Assembly (NCBI RefSeq): GCF_014203715.1
Contig: NZ_JACHJP010000001.1
Coordinates: forward strand, 1-64,000
Direction of reading: 5' to 3'
DNA length: 64,000 nucleotides
Source: Streptosporangium saharense
Lineage (GTDB): Bacteria; Actinomycetota; Actinomycetes; Streptosporangiales; Streptosporangiaceae
Numbering within the stretch: the first letter of the stretch is position 1; each line of letters opens with the position of its first letter. The notes under the pieces were generated by a model. The model had not been told where the DNA came from. It worked only from the letters and a program-made list of their open reading frames with translations, and ran no database searches. A program made the position numbers and the translations under genes. Of this stretch, positions 27,531 through 36,662 are shown one piece after another.

Positions 27531-28793
27531 GTGAGCACCTACGACCTGGCCGTCATCGGTCTCGGATATGTCGGCATGCCCCTGGCGAAGGAGGCCACGG
27601 GAGCCGGTCTGCGCGTCATCGGCCTTGAGGTCGATCCGGTCAAGGTGGAGGCGCTCAACGCGGGCCGCTCCTACATCGATGACCTCACGGACGCCGACCT
27701 GGAGCACATGCTGGCCAACGGCTTCGGCGCCACCCTGGACGAGACGGTCCTGGCGCAGAGCGCGACCGTGGTCATCTGCGTGCCGACCCCGCTGGACGAG
27801 GACCACCGCCCCGACCTGTCCGCCGTCGAGGGCGCGACCGCGACCGTCGCCCGCAACCTCTCCGCGGGCACGCTGGTCGTCCTTGAGTCCACCACCTGGC
27901 CCGGCACCACCGACGAGGTCGCCCGCCCCATCCTTGAGGCCTCCGGCCTCACCGCGGGCAGCGACTTCCACCTCGCGTTCTCGCCCGAGCGCATCGACCC
28001 GGGCAACGCCAAGTACGGCATGCGCAACACCCCCAAGGTCGTCGGCGGCTACACCCTGGCCTGCCGGGAGCGCGCTGTCGCGTTCTACTCCCGCTTCGTC
28101 GAGCAGGTCGTGCCGGTCAGCGGCACCCGCGAGGCCGAGATGGCCAAGCTGCTGGAGAACACCTACCGGCACGTCAACATCGCCCTCGTCAACGAGATGG
28201 CGATCTTCTGCGACGAGCTGGGCGTGGACCTGTGGGAGGCCATCGAGGCGGCCTCAACCAAGCCGTTCGGCTTCCAGAAGTTCCTGCCGGGACCGGGTGT
28301 CGGCGGCCACTGCATCCCGGTCGACCCGTCCTACCTGTCCTACACGGTGCGCAAGCTGGGCTACCCGTTCCGGTTCGTCGAGCTGGCCCAGGAGATCAAC
28401 GAGCGGATGCCGGCCTACGTGGTCGCCCGCGTCCAGCGGCTGCTGAACCGGCATAAGAAGGCCGTCAACGGCTCCCGGGTGCTCCTGCTCGGCGTCACCT
28501 ACAAACCCGACATCGCCGACGAGCGTGAGACCCCGGCCCTGCCGGTCGCGCGGGCGCTCGTCGAACTGGGCGCGGAGCTGGTCTTCTCCGATCCCCATGT
28601 CAAACAGTGGCGGGTCGACGGCGTCGAGGTGCCCCGCGAGGAGGACCTGGCGAAGGCCGTCACGGAGGCGGACGTGACACTGCTGCTCCAGCAGCACGCC
28701 GCCTTCGACCTGTCAATCGTCGAGGACCACGGCAGGCTCGTGCTCGACACCCGCGGCGTCCTCGCCGAGGGTGAACGCGTCGAGCGGCTCTAG
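27531..28793 (+). CDS. wecC: UDP-N-acetyl-D-mannosamine dehydrogenase-type nucleotide-sugar dehydrogenase
   Basis: The gene encodes 420 residues from GTG 27531, where AAGGAGG is ideally placed; a longer frame begins at 27432. The NAD motif GLGYVGMPLA is at residues 9-18, then VPTPLDED, ESTTWPGTTDE and the active-site Cys in PGVGGHCIPVDPSYLSY, plus GVTYKPDIADERETPA. It oxidises a UDP-HexNAc C6 to the uronate. With the WecB homologue in the cluster the expected product is UDP-ManNAcA. A UDP-Glc or UDP-GlcNAc dehydrogenase cannot be fully excluded. The preceding 198-bp gap (27333-27530) is relatively AT-rich and probably carries a promoter. Confidence 0.9.
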   Translation: MSTYDLAVIGLGYVGMPLAKEATGAGLRVIGLEVDPVKVEALNAGRSYIDDLTDADLEHMLANGFGATLDETVLAQSATVVICVPTPLDEDHRPDLSAVEGATATVARNLSAGTLVVLESTTWPGTTDEVARPILEASGLTAGSDFHLAFSPERIDPGNAKYGMRNTPKVVGGYTLACRERAVAFYSRFVEQVVPVSGTREAEMAKLLENTYRHVNIALVNEMAIFCDELGVDLWEAIEAASTKPFGFQKFLPGPGVGGHCIPVDPSYLSYTVRKLGYPFRFVELAQEINERMPAYVVARVQRLLNRHKKAVNGSRVLLLGVTYKPDIADERETPALPVARALVELGAELVFSDPHVKQWRVDGVEVPREEDLAKAVTEADVTLLLQQHAAFDLSIVEDHGRLVLDTRGVLAEGERVERL

Positions 28794-28812
28794 TAGCGAA
28801 GGGCTGCGCGCA

Positions 28813-29901
28813 GTGCACGTGCTCGTCATGACGGTGGTGCATCACCCCGAGGACGCCCGGATCCTGCACCGGCAGATCCGCGCGCTCGTTGATGCCGGTC
28901 ATGAGGTCACGTATGCCGCGCCGTACACCGCGCGGGGCGTCATGGCCCGGTCGTGGGTGAACGGCGTCGACCTGCCCAGGGCGGCCGAGCGTAAGCGGCT
29001 GACCGCCGTACGCGCCGCCCGCAAGGTCTTCAAGCGCATGCGCGGCCAGGTGGACCTCGCGATCGTGCACGACCCCGAGCTGCTGCTCGCGGTCGTCGGG
29101 GTGCGCAACCGGCCCCCCGTCGTCTGGGACGTCCACGAGGACACCCCGGCGACGCTCTCGCTCAAGCCCTGGCTGCCCGCGTTCCTGCGCCCGCCGGTCC
29201 GCTTCCTCGCCCGCCTCCTTGAGGGTACGGCTGAGCGCCACCTGCACCTGCTGCTGGCCGAGAGCGCCTACGCGGGCCGGTTCCGCAGGACGCACCTGGT
29301 GGTGCCGAACGAGACGTGGGTCCCCGACCAGGTGACGGTGCCGGGCGACGACCGGGTCGTCTACCTCGGCTGGCTGTCGGAGGCGCGCGGGGTGCGCGAG
29401 GCCATCGAGGTGGCCAGGCTGCTGCGGCCCCACCGGGTCGCGGTCGAGCTGATCGGCTACGCCGACCCGCAGTCACGCCCGATGCTGAACGAGGCGGTCG
29501 CCGAGGGCGTGCTCGAATGGCGTGACTTCATGCCGAACGACGAGGCGCTCAAGCGGCTCGACGGCGCGCTGGCCGGGCTCTCGCTGCTGCGCGACGAGCC
29601 CAACTACCGCCACTCCATGCCCACGAAGATCGTGGAGTACATGGCGCACGGCATCCCCGTGATCACCACCCCCTCCCCGAGGGCGGTCGAGCTGGTCGAG
29701 CGCTACAGCAGCGGCGTCGTCGTGCCGTGGCAGGACCCCAAGGCGGTCGCCCAGGCCGTGGTCTTCCTGCGCGACGACGTCAGGGAGCGGCATGGTCAGG
29801 GCGCCCGTGGGTACGCGGCGGCCCGTGCGAACCACCACTGGCCCAACTCGGCGCGTCGTTTCGTCTCCCAGCTTGAGTCGTGGGCGGGGGTCAAGAGCTG
29901 A
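28813..29901 (+). CDS. GT4-family glycosyltransferase
   Basis: The gene encodes about 362 residues. Starts at GTG 28771 (overlapping wecC) and GTG 28813 are both possible; the latter has GAAGGG upstream. The GT-B N-domain (MTVVHHPEDARILHRQIRAL) is followed by VIHDPELLLAVVG and VVWDVHEDTPATLSLKPWLP. The C-domain has VYLGWLSEARGVREAIEVA, HSMPTKIVEYMAHGIPVITT and an E-rich nucleotide-sugar site. The HEDTP motif resembles ManNAc and GlcNAc transferases acting after WecB/WecC. It is soluble or peripheral at the membrane. Confidence 0.87.
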   Translation: MHVLVMTVVHHPEDARILHRQIRALVDAGHEVTYAAPYTARGVMARSWVNGVDLPRAAERKRLTAVRAARKVFKRMRGQVDLAIVHDPELLLAVVGVRNRPPVVWDVHEDTPATLSLKPWLPAFLRPPVRFLARLLEGTAERHLHLLLAESAYAGRFRRTHLVVPNETWVPDQVTVPGDDRVVYLGWLSEARGVREAIEVARLLRPHRVAVELIGYADPQSRPMLNEAVAEGVLEWRDFMPNDEALKRLDGALAGLSLLRDEPNYRHSMPTKIVEYMAHGIPVITTPSPRAVELVERYSSGVVVPWQDPKAVAQAVVFLRDDVRERHGQGARGYAAARANHHWPNSARRFVSQLESWAGVKS

Positions 29902-29961
29902 CCCCGGGCCCGGGGAAGCTGTTTATGTCCGCCTGATCGCAAGAACGGTAGTGTCCTGAAC

Positions 29962-31779
29962 GTGCGCTGGCTCACCGTCTTCCTGGGCGTGGCGATCCTC
30001 GCCGCCGCCGCGGCGGTCGCGATGGTCCTGCCCCGCGGTGAGAGCGCCTCGACGGCCCGCAGCACCACCCCCTCGCAGAGCCAGAGTCCCTCGGCGTCGG
30101 CCTCCTCGCCGCAACCGTCGGGCACGCCGTACACCGACCCGTGCGGGACGTTCGACACGACCGTGCGCACGCCGTACGCGCTGACCGGTTACTGGCTGAT
30201 CCCCACCACCGACCACTGCACCTGGCGCAGGCAGTTCACGGCCATCCACGAGGTCGGCGGCGACACCGTGATCCGGATCGGCTGGGGCCTGCAGGCCCGC
30301 AGGACGACCGAGGACGGCCGTGTCCTGGAGAAGGAGGGGAACAAGGCCGACCCGCGCTACGCCCCCTGCGTCGAGGACGGGGTGCCGTGCGTCGCGGCGG
30401 CCGAGCGCGATCTCAAGGCGGCCAACCCGGGCAACCGGGTGAGCTGGACGTTCGTCTACCGGACCGACGAGGCCTTCGGCGACGGGCTGTTCCGCTGCCC
30501 GGCCTACGAGCGCAGGATCGTCACCGAGGACACGGTCTTCTACCGGCTGCTCGCGCCCGACGACGGCACCGACGACCCGAGCTGCGACAACATCAGGAAC
30601 CGGGGACGCGGCTACCACCTGATCCTGGTCGCCGCCGCGAAGCAGGACAGCCTCACCGAGCTGCTCGACCTCGGCGACAGGTTCGGGGTGAAGGTCTTCC
30701 CGGCGCTGCCGCTGGCCCCGCGTGACCCGATGCAGAGCACCCGGGCCTCCGAGCGCGGCACCGACACCCTGACCACGCTCACCCGGCGCATCCTCCAGGA
30801 CTACGGCGACCGCTTCGCCGAGCGGCCCTCGCTCGGCGGTTTCTACCAGCCGTTCGAGCTGCAGCTTCGCGACATGAAGGCCGAGCACCCGACGCTCGCG
30901 GTCTACGCCTCGCAGCACCAGATCGTCGAGCAGGAGATGCCGGGCAAGCCCATCCTGGTCAGTCCCTATCTGGACGCGCGCAAGCGGCTGCCGTTCAGCG
31001 CGACGCCCAGGGAGGTCGCCAAGGGTTTCGAGGCGCTGGCCAGGACCGGCGTCGGCATCATCGCGCCGCAGGACAGCCGGGGCACCGGCAAGGTCGGGCT
31101 GTTCTGGCCCGACCAGCGAAGCCAGAAGGTCGACGAGCGGCTGCGCTCCGTTGTGGGGGAGACGACAAACGGCGACGCCTACCACGGCTCGACCCGCGAC
31201 TACTACCGGGAGATGGCCGCGGCCAGGACCAGGATGGTCGAGCAGGGCTACAACGTGCAGCTCTGGGCCAACGTCGAGGCGTTCGAGCCGTCGTCGGAGG
31301 AGCAGTGCGCGGCCAGGACGGGCACCAGGGGACGCACGGACAAGGAACGGCTCGACACCGCGGTGACCCAGGTCGGCCGGTACGTCTCGAAGATCGTCTC
31401 CTACATGTGGAGCGACTTCTTCACCTGCGGCTCGCCGTCCCTGTCCGAGGAGATCGCCAGGGACGCGGGCAGGCCCATCCCGGTGGACGCCGTGCACAGG
31501 CCGCGTGACATCCAGGACGGCGTCGAGATCCGCGGCTACGACATCCCGGTCGGCTCGACGGTGACGATCACCTGGCCAGGTCAGGACACCCCCGAGGTCA
31601 CGAAGGTCACCGGGGTCGATCTCGACGGTCTCCCGTCCGACCTGCCGGAACGCGTCAGGACGGCGTGGTTCCCGTTCGGCTGGGACGGCGTGCCGAAGGG
31701 CACCTGGGTGCGCATCAAGGTCACGGCGCCCGACGGGCGTGCCGCGGCCGAGTCCTTACACGTCCGCGTGGGCGTCTGA
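29962..31779 (+). CDS. DUF4434 membrane-anchored extracellular protein (glycosidase-like)
   Basis: The gene encodes 605 residues from GTG 29962. One N-terminal hydrophobic segment (LTVFLGVAILAAAAAVAMVL) anchors or exports it. A Ser/Thr/Pro linker (residues 30-58) follows. The large domain has a TIM-barrel-like pattern: LTGYWLIPTTDHCTWRRQF, ILVSPYLDARKRLPFS, GVGIIAPQDSRGTGKVGLFW and VQLWANVEAFEPSSEEQCA. These match DUF4434 glycoside-hydrolase-like proteins, which often accompany exopolysaccharide genes. Residues 505-605 form an Ig-like tail. It probably trims, modifies or exports the glycan made by its neighbours. Confidence 0.8.
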   Translation: MRWLTVFLGVAILAAAAAVAMVLPRGESASTARSTTPSQSQSPSASASSPQPSGTPYTDPCGTFDTTVRTPYALTGYWLIPTTDHCTWRRQFTAIHEVGGDTVIRIGWGLQARRTTEDGRVLEKEGNKADPRYAPCVEDGVPCVAAAERDLKAANPGNRVSWTFVYRTDEAFGDGLFRCPAYERRIVTEDTVFYRLLAPDDGTDDPSCDNIRNRGRGYHLILVAAAKQDSLTELLDLGDRFGVKVFPALPLAPRDPMQSTRASERGTDTLTTLTRRILQDYGDRFAERPSLGGFYQPFELQLRDMKAEHPTLAVYASQHQIVEQEMPGKPILVSPYLDARKRLPFSATPREVAKGFEALARTGVGIIAPQDSRGTGKVGLFWPDQRSQKVDERLRSVVGETTNGDAYHGSTRDYYREMAAARTRMVEQGYNVQLWANVEAFEPSSEEQCAARTGTRGRTDKERLDTAVTQVGRYVSKIVSYMWSDFFTCGSPSLSEEIARDAGRPIPVDAVHRPRDIQDGVEIRGYDIPVGSTVTITWPGQDTPEVTKVTGVDLDGLPSDLPERVRTAWFPFGWDGVPKGTWVRIKVTAPDGRAAAESLHVRVGV

Positions 31780-31798
31780 GCGGTGTAACGTGCCTCAC

Positions 31799-32464
31799 AT
31801 GGTTCCGCGCATCCCCGTCAGCGTGGACCTTGTCGTCCTCACGGTGCGCTGCCAGGCGCTGAGCGCGCTCGTCTGGCGGCGGAACAAGCAACCCTACGAG
31901 GGACGCTGGGCCCTGTCAGGCGGCTTCATCCAGCTCGACGAGGACCTTCCCGCCGCCGCGGAACGCGTGCTCGCCGAGCGGGCCGGTCTGCCCGGCGCCC
32001 CCGTCCATCTGGAGCAGTTGCAGACCTACGGCTACCCCGACCGCGACCCGCGTCAGCGCGTCCTGAGCGTCGCCTACCTCGGTCTGGCCCCCGACCTTCC
32101 CGCCTCGACCGAGGCCCACATGAGCTGGCAGCCGGTCTCCTCGCTGCGGGAGATGGCATTCGACCATCGGCGCATCATGGTGGACGGGATCGAACGGGCG
32201 AGGGGGAAACTCGAATACACCCCGCTCGGCGCCGCCTTCTGTCCGCCCGAGTTCACGGTGGCCGATCTTCGCCGCGTCTACGAGATCGTCTGGGACCGTC
32301 CACTCGATCCGAGAAACTTTCACCGGAAGGTCACCAAGGCGGAGGGCTTCCTGGTGCCGACGGGTCGCACGACGACCCGCGACGGAGGCCGTCCGGCCAA
32401 GCTGTACCGCAGGGGACCTGCGGTTTTCCTTCATCCCCCGATGCTGCGCTCCCTCAAGGAGTAG
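31799..32464 (+). CDS. NrtR-like regulator (Nudix domain plus winged helix)
   Basis: The gene encodes 221 residues from ATG 31799. The N-terminal Nudix fold has a broken Nudix box: G-x5-E is kept (GGFIQLDED) but the REUxEExGU stretch reads RVLAERAGL, so the catalytic glutamates are partly lost. The C-terminal 80 residues (FTVADLRRVYEIVWDRPLDP, then NFHRKVTKAEGFL) are the winged helix of the NrtR family. NrtR proteins sense ADP-ribose-type ligands and repress NAD-metabolism genes. No NAD gene is nearby, so the regulon lies elsewhere. It is 19 bp behind the DUF4434 gene. Confidence 0.85.
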   Translation: MVPRIPVSVDLVVLTVRCQALSALVWRRNKQPYEGRWALSGGFIQLDEDLPAAAERVLAERAGLPGAPVHLEQLQTYGYPDRDPRQRVLSVAYLGLAPDLPASTEAHMSWQPVSSLREMAFDHRRIMVDGIERARGKLEYTPLGAAFCPPEFTVADLRRVYEIVWDRPLDPRNFHRKVTKAEGFLVPTGRTTTRDGGRPAKLYRRGPAVFLHPPMLRSLKE

Positions 32465-32467
32465 GCA

Positions 32468-32496
32468 GGAAGACAGTCCCCGCGGGGAAGTCTTCC
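32468..32496 (+). terminator. Hairpin after the NrtR-like gene
   Basis: GGAAGAC and GTCTTCC (32468-32474, 32490-32496) enclose the perfect palindrome TCCCCGCGGGGA. It lies four bases after the stop. Confidence 0.75.
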
Positions 32497-32512
32497 GACG
32501 CATCCAATCTCA

Positions 32513-32821
32513 AGGGATGAAAACCATTTCTCCGTTATAGACATGAAAATGGTTATCGCTTACGCTATTCCCACACTGAGAGGTTAAGAGCGCAAAATCT
32601 TGAAATTTCAGGATGTCGGTGTGGTTGTTCCACGACGATTGTCCTGGTGGTCTCGGCGACCGTGAACCCGGCACCGGGCGGCGACGGCTCACCCGGCGAA
32701 CGGCCATGCCCCGTCACCGTCCGGTGGCGGAAGCGGGTCAGACCGGGGACAGGGCGCCGTCCGGACGCGCGACGCCCTTCCCAGGCACGGAACAGGCTTT
32801 TCTCAAGACAGGAGAGTGCTG
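32513..32821 (+). promoter_or_regulatory. AT-rich promoter region with palindromes (possible Zur/Fur-type box)
   Basis: 32513-32630 is far richer in A and T than its surroundings. AACCATTT (32522-32529) and AAATGGTT (32547-32554) form an inverted repeat. The right half sits in TGAAAATGGTTATCG (32544-32558), which resembles actinobacterial Zur boxes (TGAAAATGATTTTCA type). TGAAATTTCA (32601-32610) is a perfect palindrome. Together they look like an operator-rich promoter for the gene at 32822. The metal-regulator reading is tentative. Confidence 0.4.
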
Positions 32822-33685
32822 ATGGCGCGGCGGACACTTGCGCCCGGCGTGGAGATCTTCTCGGTGACGACCGGGACGGTACGGCAGGCGGCGGACACGA
32901 CCGGGCGTTCCGAGGCGGAACCCCGTGGGCGACGGCGGACCGGGACGGGCAACGGCCACGCGGAACGCCGCGGCGGCCTGGCCGTACCCGACGAGTCCGC
33001 GAAGGTGACGGTGCTGCGGACCGCCACCGGGGAGTTCCTCCCCGTCCAGCCGGAGATCGGCGAGGACCTCGACCAACTCGACCCGGGGACGCTGCGGGCC
33101 TTCGAGGACCGGGGCCTGCTGGTCGAGCGAGAACCCCGTTACTGGCCGGGCCCCGTCGCCGTGGTCGGCGGCGGAGCCATCGCGCTCGCCCTGTCGGAGC
33201 TGCTCGTGCGGATCGGCGCCGAGGTCCACCGGGTGCCGACCCCCGACGCCGCCCTCGGCTGCGCCGCCGTCACCTGGTGCCACGACGACCACCCGCCCGC
33301 CGAGTGGGCCAAGGCCGACGTCCTGCTCACCGAGCGCTCGATCGCCTGGCAGCGCTGCTCGGTCGAGGGCGCGACCGCGGTGATCGAGCCCATCTCCTTG
33401 GGCCCCGAGGACCTCACCCACACCGACGTCAGGGCCAGGCGGCTTGCCGCCTCCGCCTCTCCCGGACACCTCCAGGCCTACTGGAGCAGCGAGCGCCGCC
33501 GGGGTCCCTCCCCGATCGGCCCCGCCGAAGCCTGGTTCGTCGCCGCCCTGCTCGCCGCCGACCTCGAAGCCTGGGCCGCCCGCCGTACGGCGTCGCGGCG
33601 GCTGAGGATGGTCGACCTGATCAGTCTGACCGTGACGGAACAACCGATCCTGCCGCTGTCGGCGGTCTCCTCGGGAGACGTCTGA
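32822..33685 (+). CDS. ThiF/SagC-like protein (TOMM leader-binding type), stand-alone
   Basis: The gene encodes 287 residues from ATG 32822 (AGGAG upstream). Residues 55-115 look like a winged-helix RRE: VTVLRTATGEFLPVQ, then LRAFEDRGLLVEREP. Residues 118-290 follow an E1/ThiF-like Rossmann pattern: PVAVVGGGAIALALSELLVR and IGAEVHRVPTPDAAL. This order matches leader-peptide-binding proteins of azole peptide (TOMM) biosynthesis. No YcaO, dehydrogenase or precursor gene is nearby and the usual Cys zinc site is not evident. The role is therefore unknown. The AT-rich promoter suggests specific control. Confidence 0.45.
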   Translation: MARRTLAPGVEIFSVTTGTVRQAADTTGRSEAEPRGRRRTGTGNGHAERRGGLAVPDESAKVTVLRTATGEFLPVQPEIGEDLDQLDPGTLRAFEDRGLLVEREPRYWPGPVAVVGGGAIALALSELLVRIGAEVHRVPTPDAALGCAAVTWCHDDHPPAEWAKADVLLTERSIAWQRCSVEGATAVIEPISLGPEDLTHTDVRARRLAASASPGHLQAYWSSERRRGPSPIGPAEAWFVAALLAADLEAWAARRTASRRLRMVDLISLTVTEQPILPLSAVSSGDV

Positions 33686-33716
33686 CCGCGGCCCGAGCGC
33701 CAAGCGCCCAAGGACA

Positions 33717-33793
33717 GGCGCCGGATCCCCGGGGGGGTGGAGCCGGCGCCGACCGGCCGGCGAGCGGACGACCCACGTCCGCCCGCCGGCCGG
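33717..33793. terminator. Two hairpins between convergent genes
   Basis: GGCGCCGG and CCGGCGCC (33717-33724, 33743-33750) form the first. 17-base arms at 33753-33769 and 33777-33793 form the second with one mismatch and a seven-base loop. Bidirectional termination is likely. Confidence 0.65.
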
Positions 33794-33804
33794 ACAACTT
33801 CTGC

Positions 33805-34422
33805 TCAGAGGTTCTCGGTCTCGGCCAGGTCGATGTCGATCTCGAAGGGCAGCGGGACCTTCAGCCGGTCATGGTGGATGCCCATGAGCGCGTAGTGCCG
33901 GGTCGCCGGGTCCAGCTCGTAGACGTAGACCGTGGGCACGCCCTGCGTGTTCTCGACCCGCCAGAAGTGCGGGATGCCCGCCTCCGCGTAGAGCTCGGGC
34001 TTGCGGCGCCGGTCGCGGATCTCGGACTCGGTGGAGACCACTTCGACGACCAGCGCGACGTCGGCCGGGAGATAGGTGGTCTGTCCGGGCCCCTTGACCG
34101 CCTCCGCGCGAACCACCATGACGTCCGGCTCGGGACGCTGCCGCTCTCCGAGCGTCACGGTCATCTCCCTGCGGACCCGCAGGTCCGAGGGGGCGGCGCG
34201 TCGCAGCTCGCTCTCCAGAAGGAAGAGTGTCGCCATATGGAAGTTGGTCTGGGGCCCCGCGAAGACGAGACTGCCGTCGATCAGTTCGGTGTGCGGGGGA
34301 ATCCCCGGCAGCCGGTCGAGGTCGTCGGCCGTGAAGCCTGCCACGGGAGGAATCGCCCATACGGGTAGAGGTTCAAACTCGACCGGTGGCGTGCTGCTCA
34401 TGTCGTCCTCCCGGTCGGGCAT
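33805..34422 (-). CDS. Uma2-family (DUF820) PD-(D/E)XK nuclease-like protein
   Basis: The gene encodes 205 residues from ATG 34422, selected because GGAGGTG is six bases upstream. The fold signature is visible: ELIDGSLVF, RPEPDVMVV (Asp), ALVVEVVSTESEIRD (Glu) and RRRKPELYAEAGIPHFW (Lys). Uma2 proteins are abundant in cyanobacteria and actinobacteria and are predicted nucleases; a cellular role is not known. It stands alone, convergent with the ThiF-like gene. Confidence 0.85.
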   Translation of the reverse strand: MPDREDDMSSTPPVEFEPLPVWAIPPVAGFTADDLDRLPGIPPHTELIDGSLVFAGPQTNFHMATLFLLESELRRAAPSDLRVRREMTVTLGERQRPEPDVMVVRAEAVKGPGQTTYLPADVALVVEVVSTESEIRDRRRKPELYAEAGIPHFWRVENTQGVPTVYVYELDPATRHYALMGIHHDRLKVPLPFEIDIDLAETENL

Positions 34423-34483
34423 GCTCTCACCTCCAGCATTCCAGGAGGATGCCCCATCCGCCTGCTCCTCATAAAGTAAGGTC

Positions 34484-35545
34484 ATGCCTCGTTTCCGCGC
34501 GATTCTGGACACCGTGCCCCCCTATCGGGCGGGCAAGGCCGTGGTGTCAGCCGACGGCCGGTCCTTCAAGCTGTCCTCCAACGAATCCCCCTACGGTCCG
34601 CTTCCCTCGGTGGTCGAGGCGATCTCCAAGGCGGCCTCCCAGGCCCACCTGTACCCCGACCCGGGAGCCACCGCGCTGACCAACGCCCTCGCGGAGCGTT
34701 ACGACGTGCCCGCGGAGCACGTCGCGACCGGCGCGGGCTCGGTCACGCTGGTTCAGCAGCTCTTCGAGACCGTGGGCGAGCCGGGGGCGGAGGTGATCTA
34801 CGCCTGGCGGTCGTTCGAGGCCTATCCGCTGATGGCCGACCTGGCGGGAGCCACCTCGGTGCGGGTCCCGCTGGCCGACGAGACGCACCACCTCGACGCC
34901 ATGGCCGAGGCGATCACCCCGCAGACCCGCATGATCTTCGTCTGCAACCCGAACAACCCCACCGGGACTGTCGTGCGCTCGGCCGAGCTTGCGGCCTTCC
35001 TCGACCGGGTCCCCGAGGACGTGCTGGTCGTCCTGGACGAGGCCTACCGCGAGTACGTCAGAGACACCGACGTGACCGACGGCCTCACGATCTACCGCGA
35101 CCGGCCCAACGTGGCCGTGCTGCGCACCTTCTCCAAGGCGTACGGCCTGGCGGGGCTGCGGGTCGGCTACCTCATCGCCAACGAGCCCGTCGCCACGACC
35201 ATCCGCAAGACGACAGTGCCCTTCGCGGTCAACCACCTCGCCCAGGCCGCCGCGATCGCCTCGCTGGCCGCCGAGGCCGAGCTGCTCGACCGGGTCGAGA
35301 CCGTGGTCAAGGAGCGCGACCGGGTCCGTGACGCGCTGATCGCCCAGGGCTGGACGGTGCCGGTCACCGAGGCCAACTTCGTCTGGCTGCGTCTCGCGGA
35401 GCGCACCGTCGAGTTCGCCGGGGCCTGCGCGGCGGAGGGCGTCGCCGTGCGCCCCTTCGAGGGCGAGGGCGTCCGCGTCTCCATCGGCTCTCCCGAGGCC
35501 AACGACACCTTCCTGAAGGTCGCCGAGGTCTTCCTGAAGGGCTGA
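34484..35545 (+). CDS. hisC: Histidinol-phosphate / aromatic aminotransferase (HisC/Pat type)
   Basis: The gene encodes 353 residues, the full length of class I/II aminotransferases. PLP motifs: [16 protein letters not shown] at the N-terminus, [20 protein letters not shown] and the Schiff-base lysine in [15 protein letters not shown]. It either makes histidinol phosphate or acts as the aromatic-acid aminotransferase Pat. It lies outside any his operon, which slightly favours Pat. It is cytoplasmic. Confidence 0.85.
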   Translation: MPRFRAILDTVPPYRAGKAVVSADGRSFKLSSNESPYGPLPSVVEAISKAASQAHLYPDPGATALTNALAERYDVPAEHVATGAGSVTLVQQLFETVGEPGAEVIYAWRSFEAYPLMADLAGATSVRVPLADETHHLDAMAEAITPQTRMIFVCNPNNPTGTVVRSAELAAFLDRVPEDVLVVLDEAYREYVRDTDVTDGLTIYRDRPNVAVLRTFSKAYGLAGLRVGYLIANEPVATTIRKTTVPFAVNHLAQAAAIASLAAEAELLDRVETVVKERDRVRDALIAQGWTVPVTEANFVWLRLAERTVEFAGACAAEGVAVRPFEGEGVRVSIGSPEANDTFLKVAEVFLKG

Positions 35546-35560
35546 GTCTCAAACACGTCC

Positions 35561-35623
35561 CAGGGGCCTCACAGGGCCTCCCAGGCCCCTCAGGGAACCC
35601 GCGCCTACGCGGGCGCGGGTTCC
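35561..35623 (+). terminator. Hairpins after the aminotransferase
   Basis: AGGGGCCT/AGGCCCCT form a weak first stem. GGAACCCGCGCC (35594-35605) and GGCGCGGGTTCC (35612-35623) form a perfect second stem with a short loop. The second overlaps the 3' end of the convergent EamA gene. Confidence 0.6.
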
Positions 35624-36555
35624 TCCTGTTGTACGGCAGGCGCCTTCCTGCGTTCGGTCGAGACCACCAGCGCCACGCCGACGACGATCACCAGGCCCGC
35701 GACGACCATCGAGCCGGTGACCACCTCGCTCAGCACGAGCGCGCCCAGGGCGACCGCGACGACGGGGTTGACGTAGGCGTAGGTCGAGATGAGGGAGATG
35801 GGGGCGTTGCCCAGCAGCCACACGTAGGCGGTGAAGGCGACCAGCGAGCCCATCACGACGAGATAGGCGAGCCCGACCCAGGAGCGCCCGGACACGGCCG
35901 CGAGGTTCAGGTGCTCGCCCGCCGTACGGCTGACCGCCAGCAGGCCGAGACCGCCCGCGAGCATCTCGACGGCGCTCGCCGCGAAGGGGTCGGCGGGCAT
36001 CGGGATGCGCGCGGCGAGGAACGAGCCGACCGACCACGAGACCGACGCGATCAGGACGGTCGTGACCGCCGCGCCGCTCGACGCGCCGCTCGCGCCGGTC
36101 AGGGAGAGCACCGCGACCCCGGCGAACCCGACGAGCACCCCGGCCAGCGTCAGCGCCCTGGGCCTGTCACGCGCGACGACGCGCAGGATCACCAGCCACA
36201 GCGGCACGGAGGCGACCAGCAGCGCGGCCAGGCCGCTTGAGATGTGCTGCTCGGCCAGCGCGACCAGGCCGTTGCCCGAGGTCAGCAGGAGCAGGCCGAC
36301 CAGCGCGGCCCCGCCGAACTGCTTCGGCGACATCCGGTAGGCCCCGGGCCCCTTCACCAGCAGGACGACCAGGCCGAGCACCGCCGCGGCGATGGTGAAG
36401 CGCATCGCCCCGCTGACCAACGGGGGGACCGTCTCGATCACCACCCGGATCGCGAGGTAGGTGGACCCCCAGACCACGTACACGATCGCCAGCCCGCCCC
36501 AGACAAGGAGAGACGTGCGCTTGTCAGCAGCGTCATAAGCCATAGCTCCTGACAA
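35605..36555 (-). CDS. EamA/DMT-family transporter
   Basis: The gene encodes 316 residues from TTG 36555 (GAGGGG upstream); ATG 36543 is the alternative. Ten hydrophobic segments occur in two EamA halves: VWGSTYLAIRVVIETVPPLV at the front, and SWSVGSFLAARIPMPADP opening the second half. Proteins of this type export amino acids, metabolites or drugs. The substrate is unknown. The C-terminus is a short charged tail (STERRKAPAVQQEEP). Confidence 0.88.
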   Translation of the reverse strand: MSGAMAYDAADKRTSLLVWGGLAIVYVVWGSTYLAIRVVIETVPPLVSGAMRFTIAAAVLGLVVLLVKGPGAYRMSPKQFGGAALVGLLLLTSGNGLVALAEQHISSGLAALLVASVPLWLVILRVVARDRPRALTLAGVLVGFAGVAVLSLTGASGASSGAAVTTVLIASVSWSVGSFLAARIPMPADPFAASAVEMLAGGLGLLAVSRTAGEHLNLAAVSGRSWVGLAYLVVMGSLVAFTAYVWLLGNAPISLISTYAYVNPVVAVALGALVLSEVVTGSMVVAGLVIVVGVALVVSTERRKAPAVQQEEPAPA

Positions 36556-36662
36556 TATCCCCTCAAGTCAGGAAACCTCTCGCGGTTTTCAGCCCGTGAG
36601 ACGACCCCCTGACAAGCAAAGGGCCGTCACCCCCCGGTGGGGATCCGGAGGATGACGGCGTG

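Noticed and set aside
32647..34368. 573-codon plus-strand frame over the ThiF-like and Uma2 genes
   Set aside because: It overlaps two genes with recognisable domains and reads as Arg/Pro-rich nonsense with no start site.
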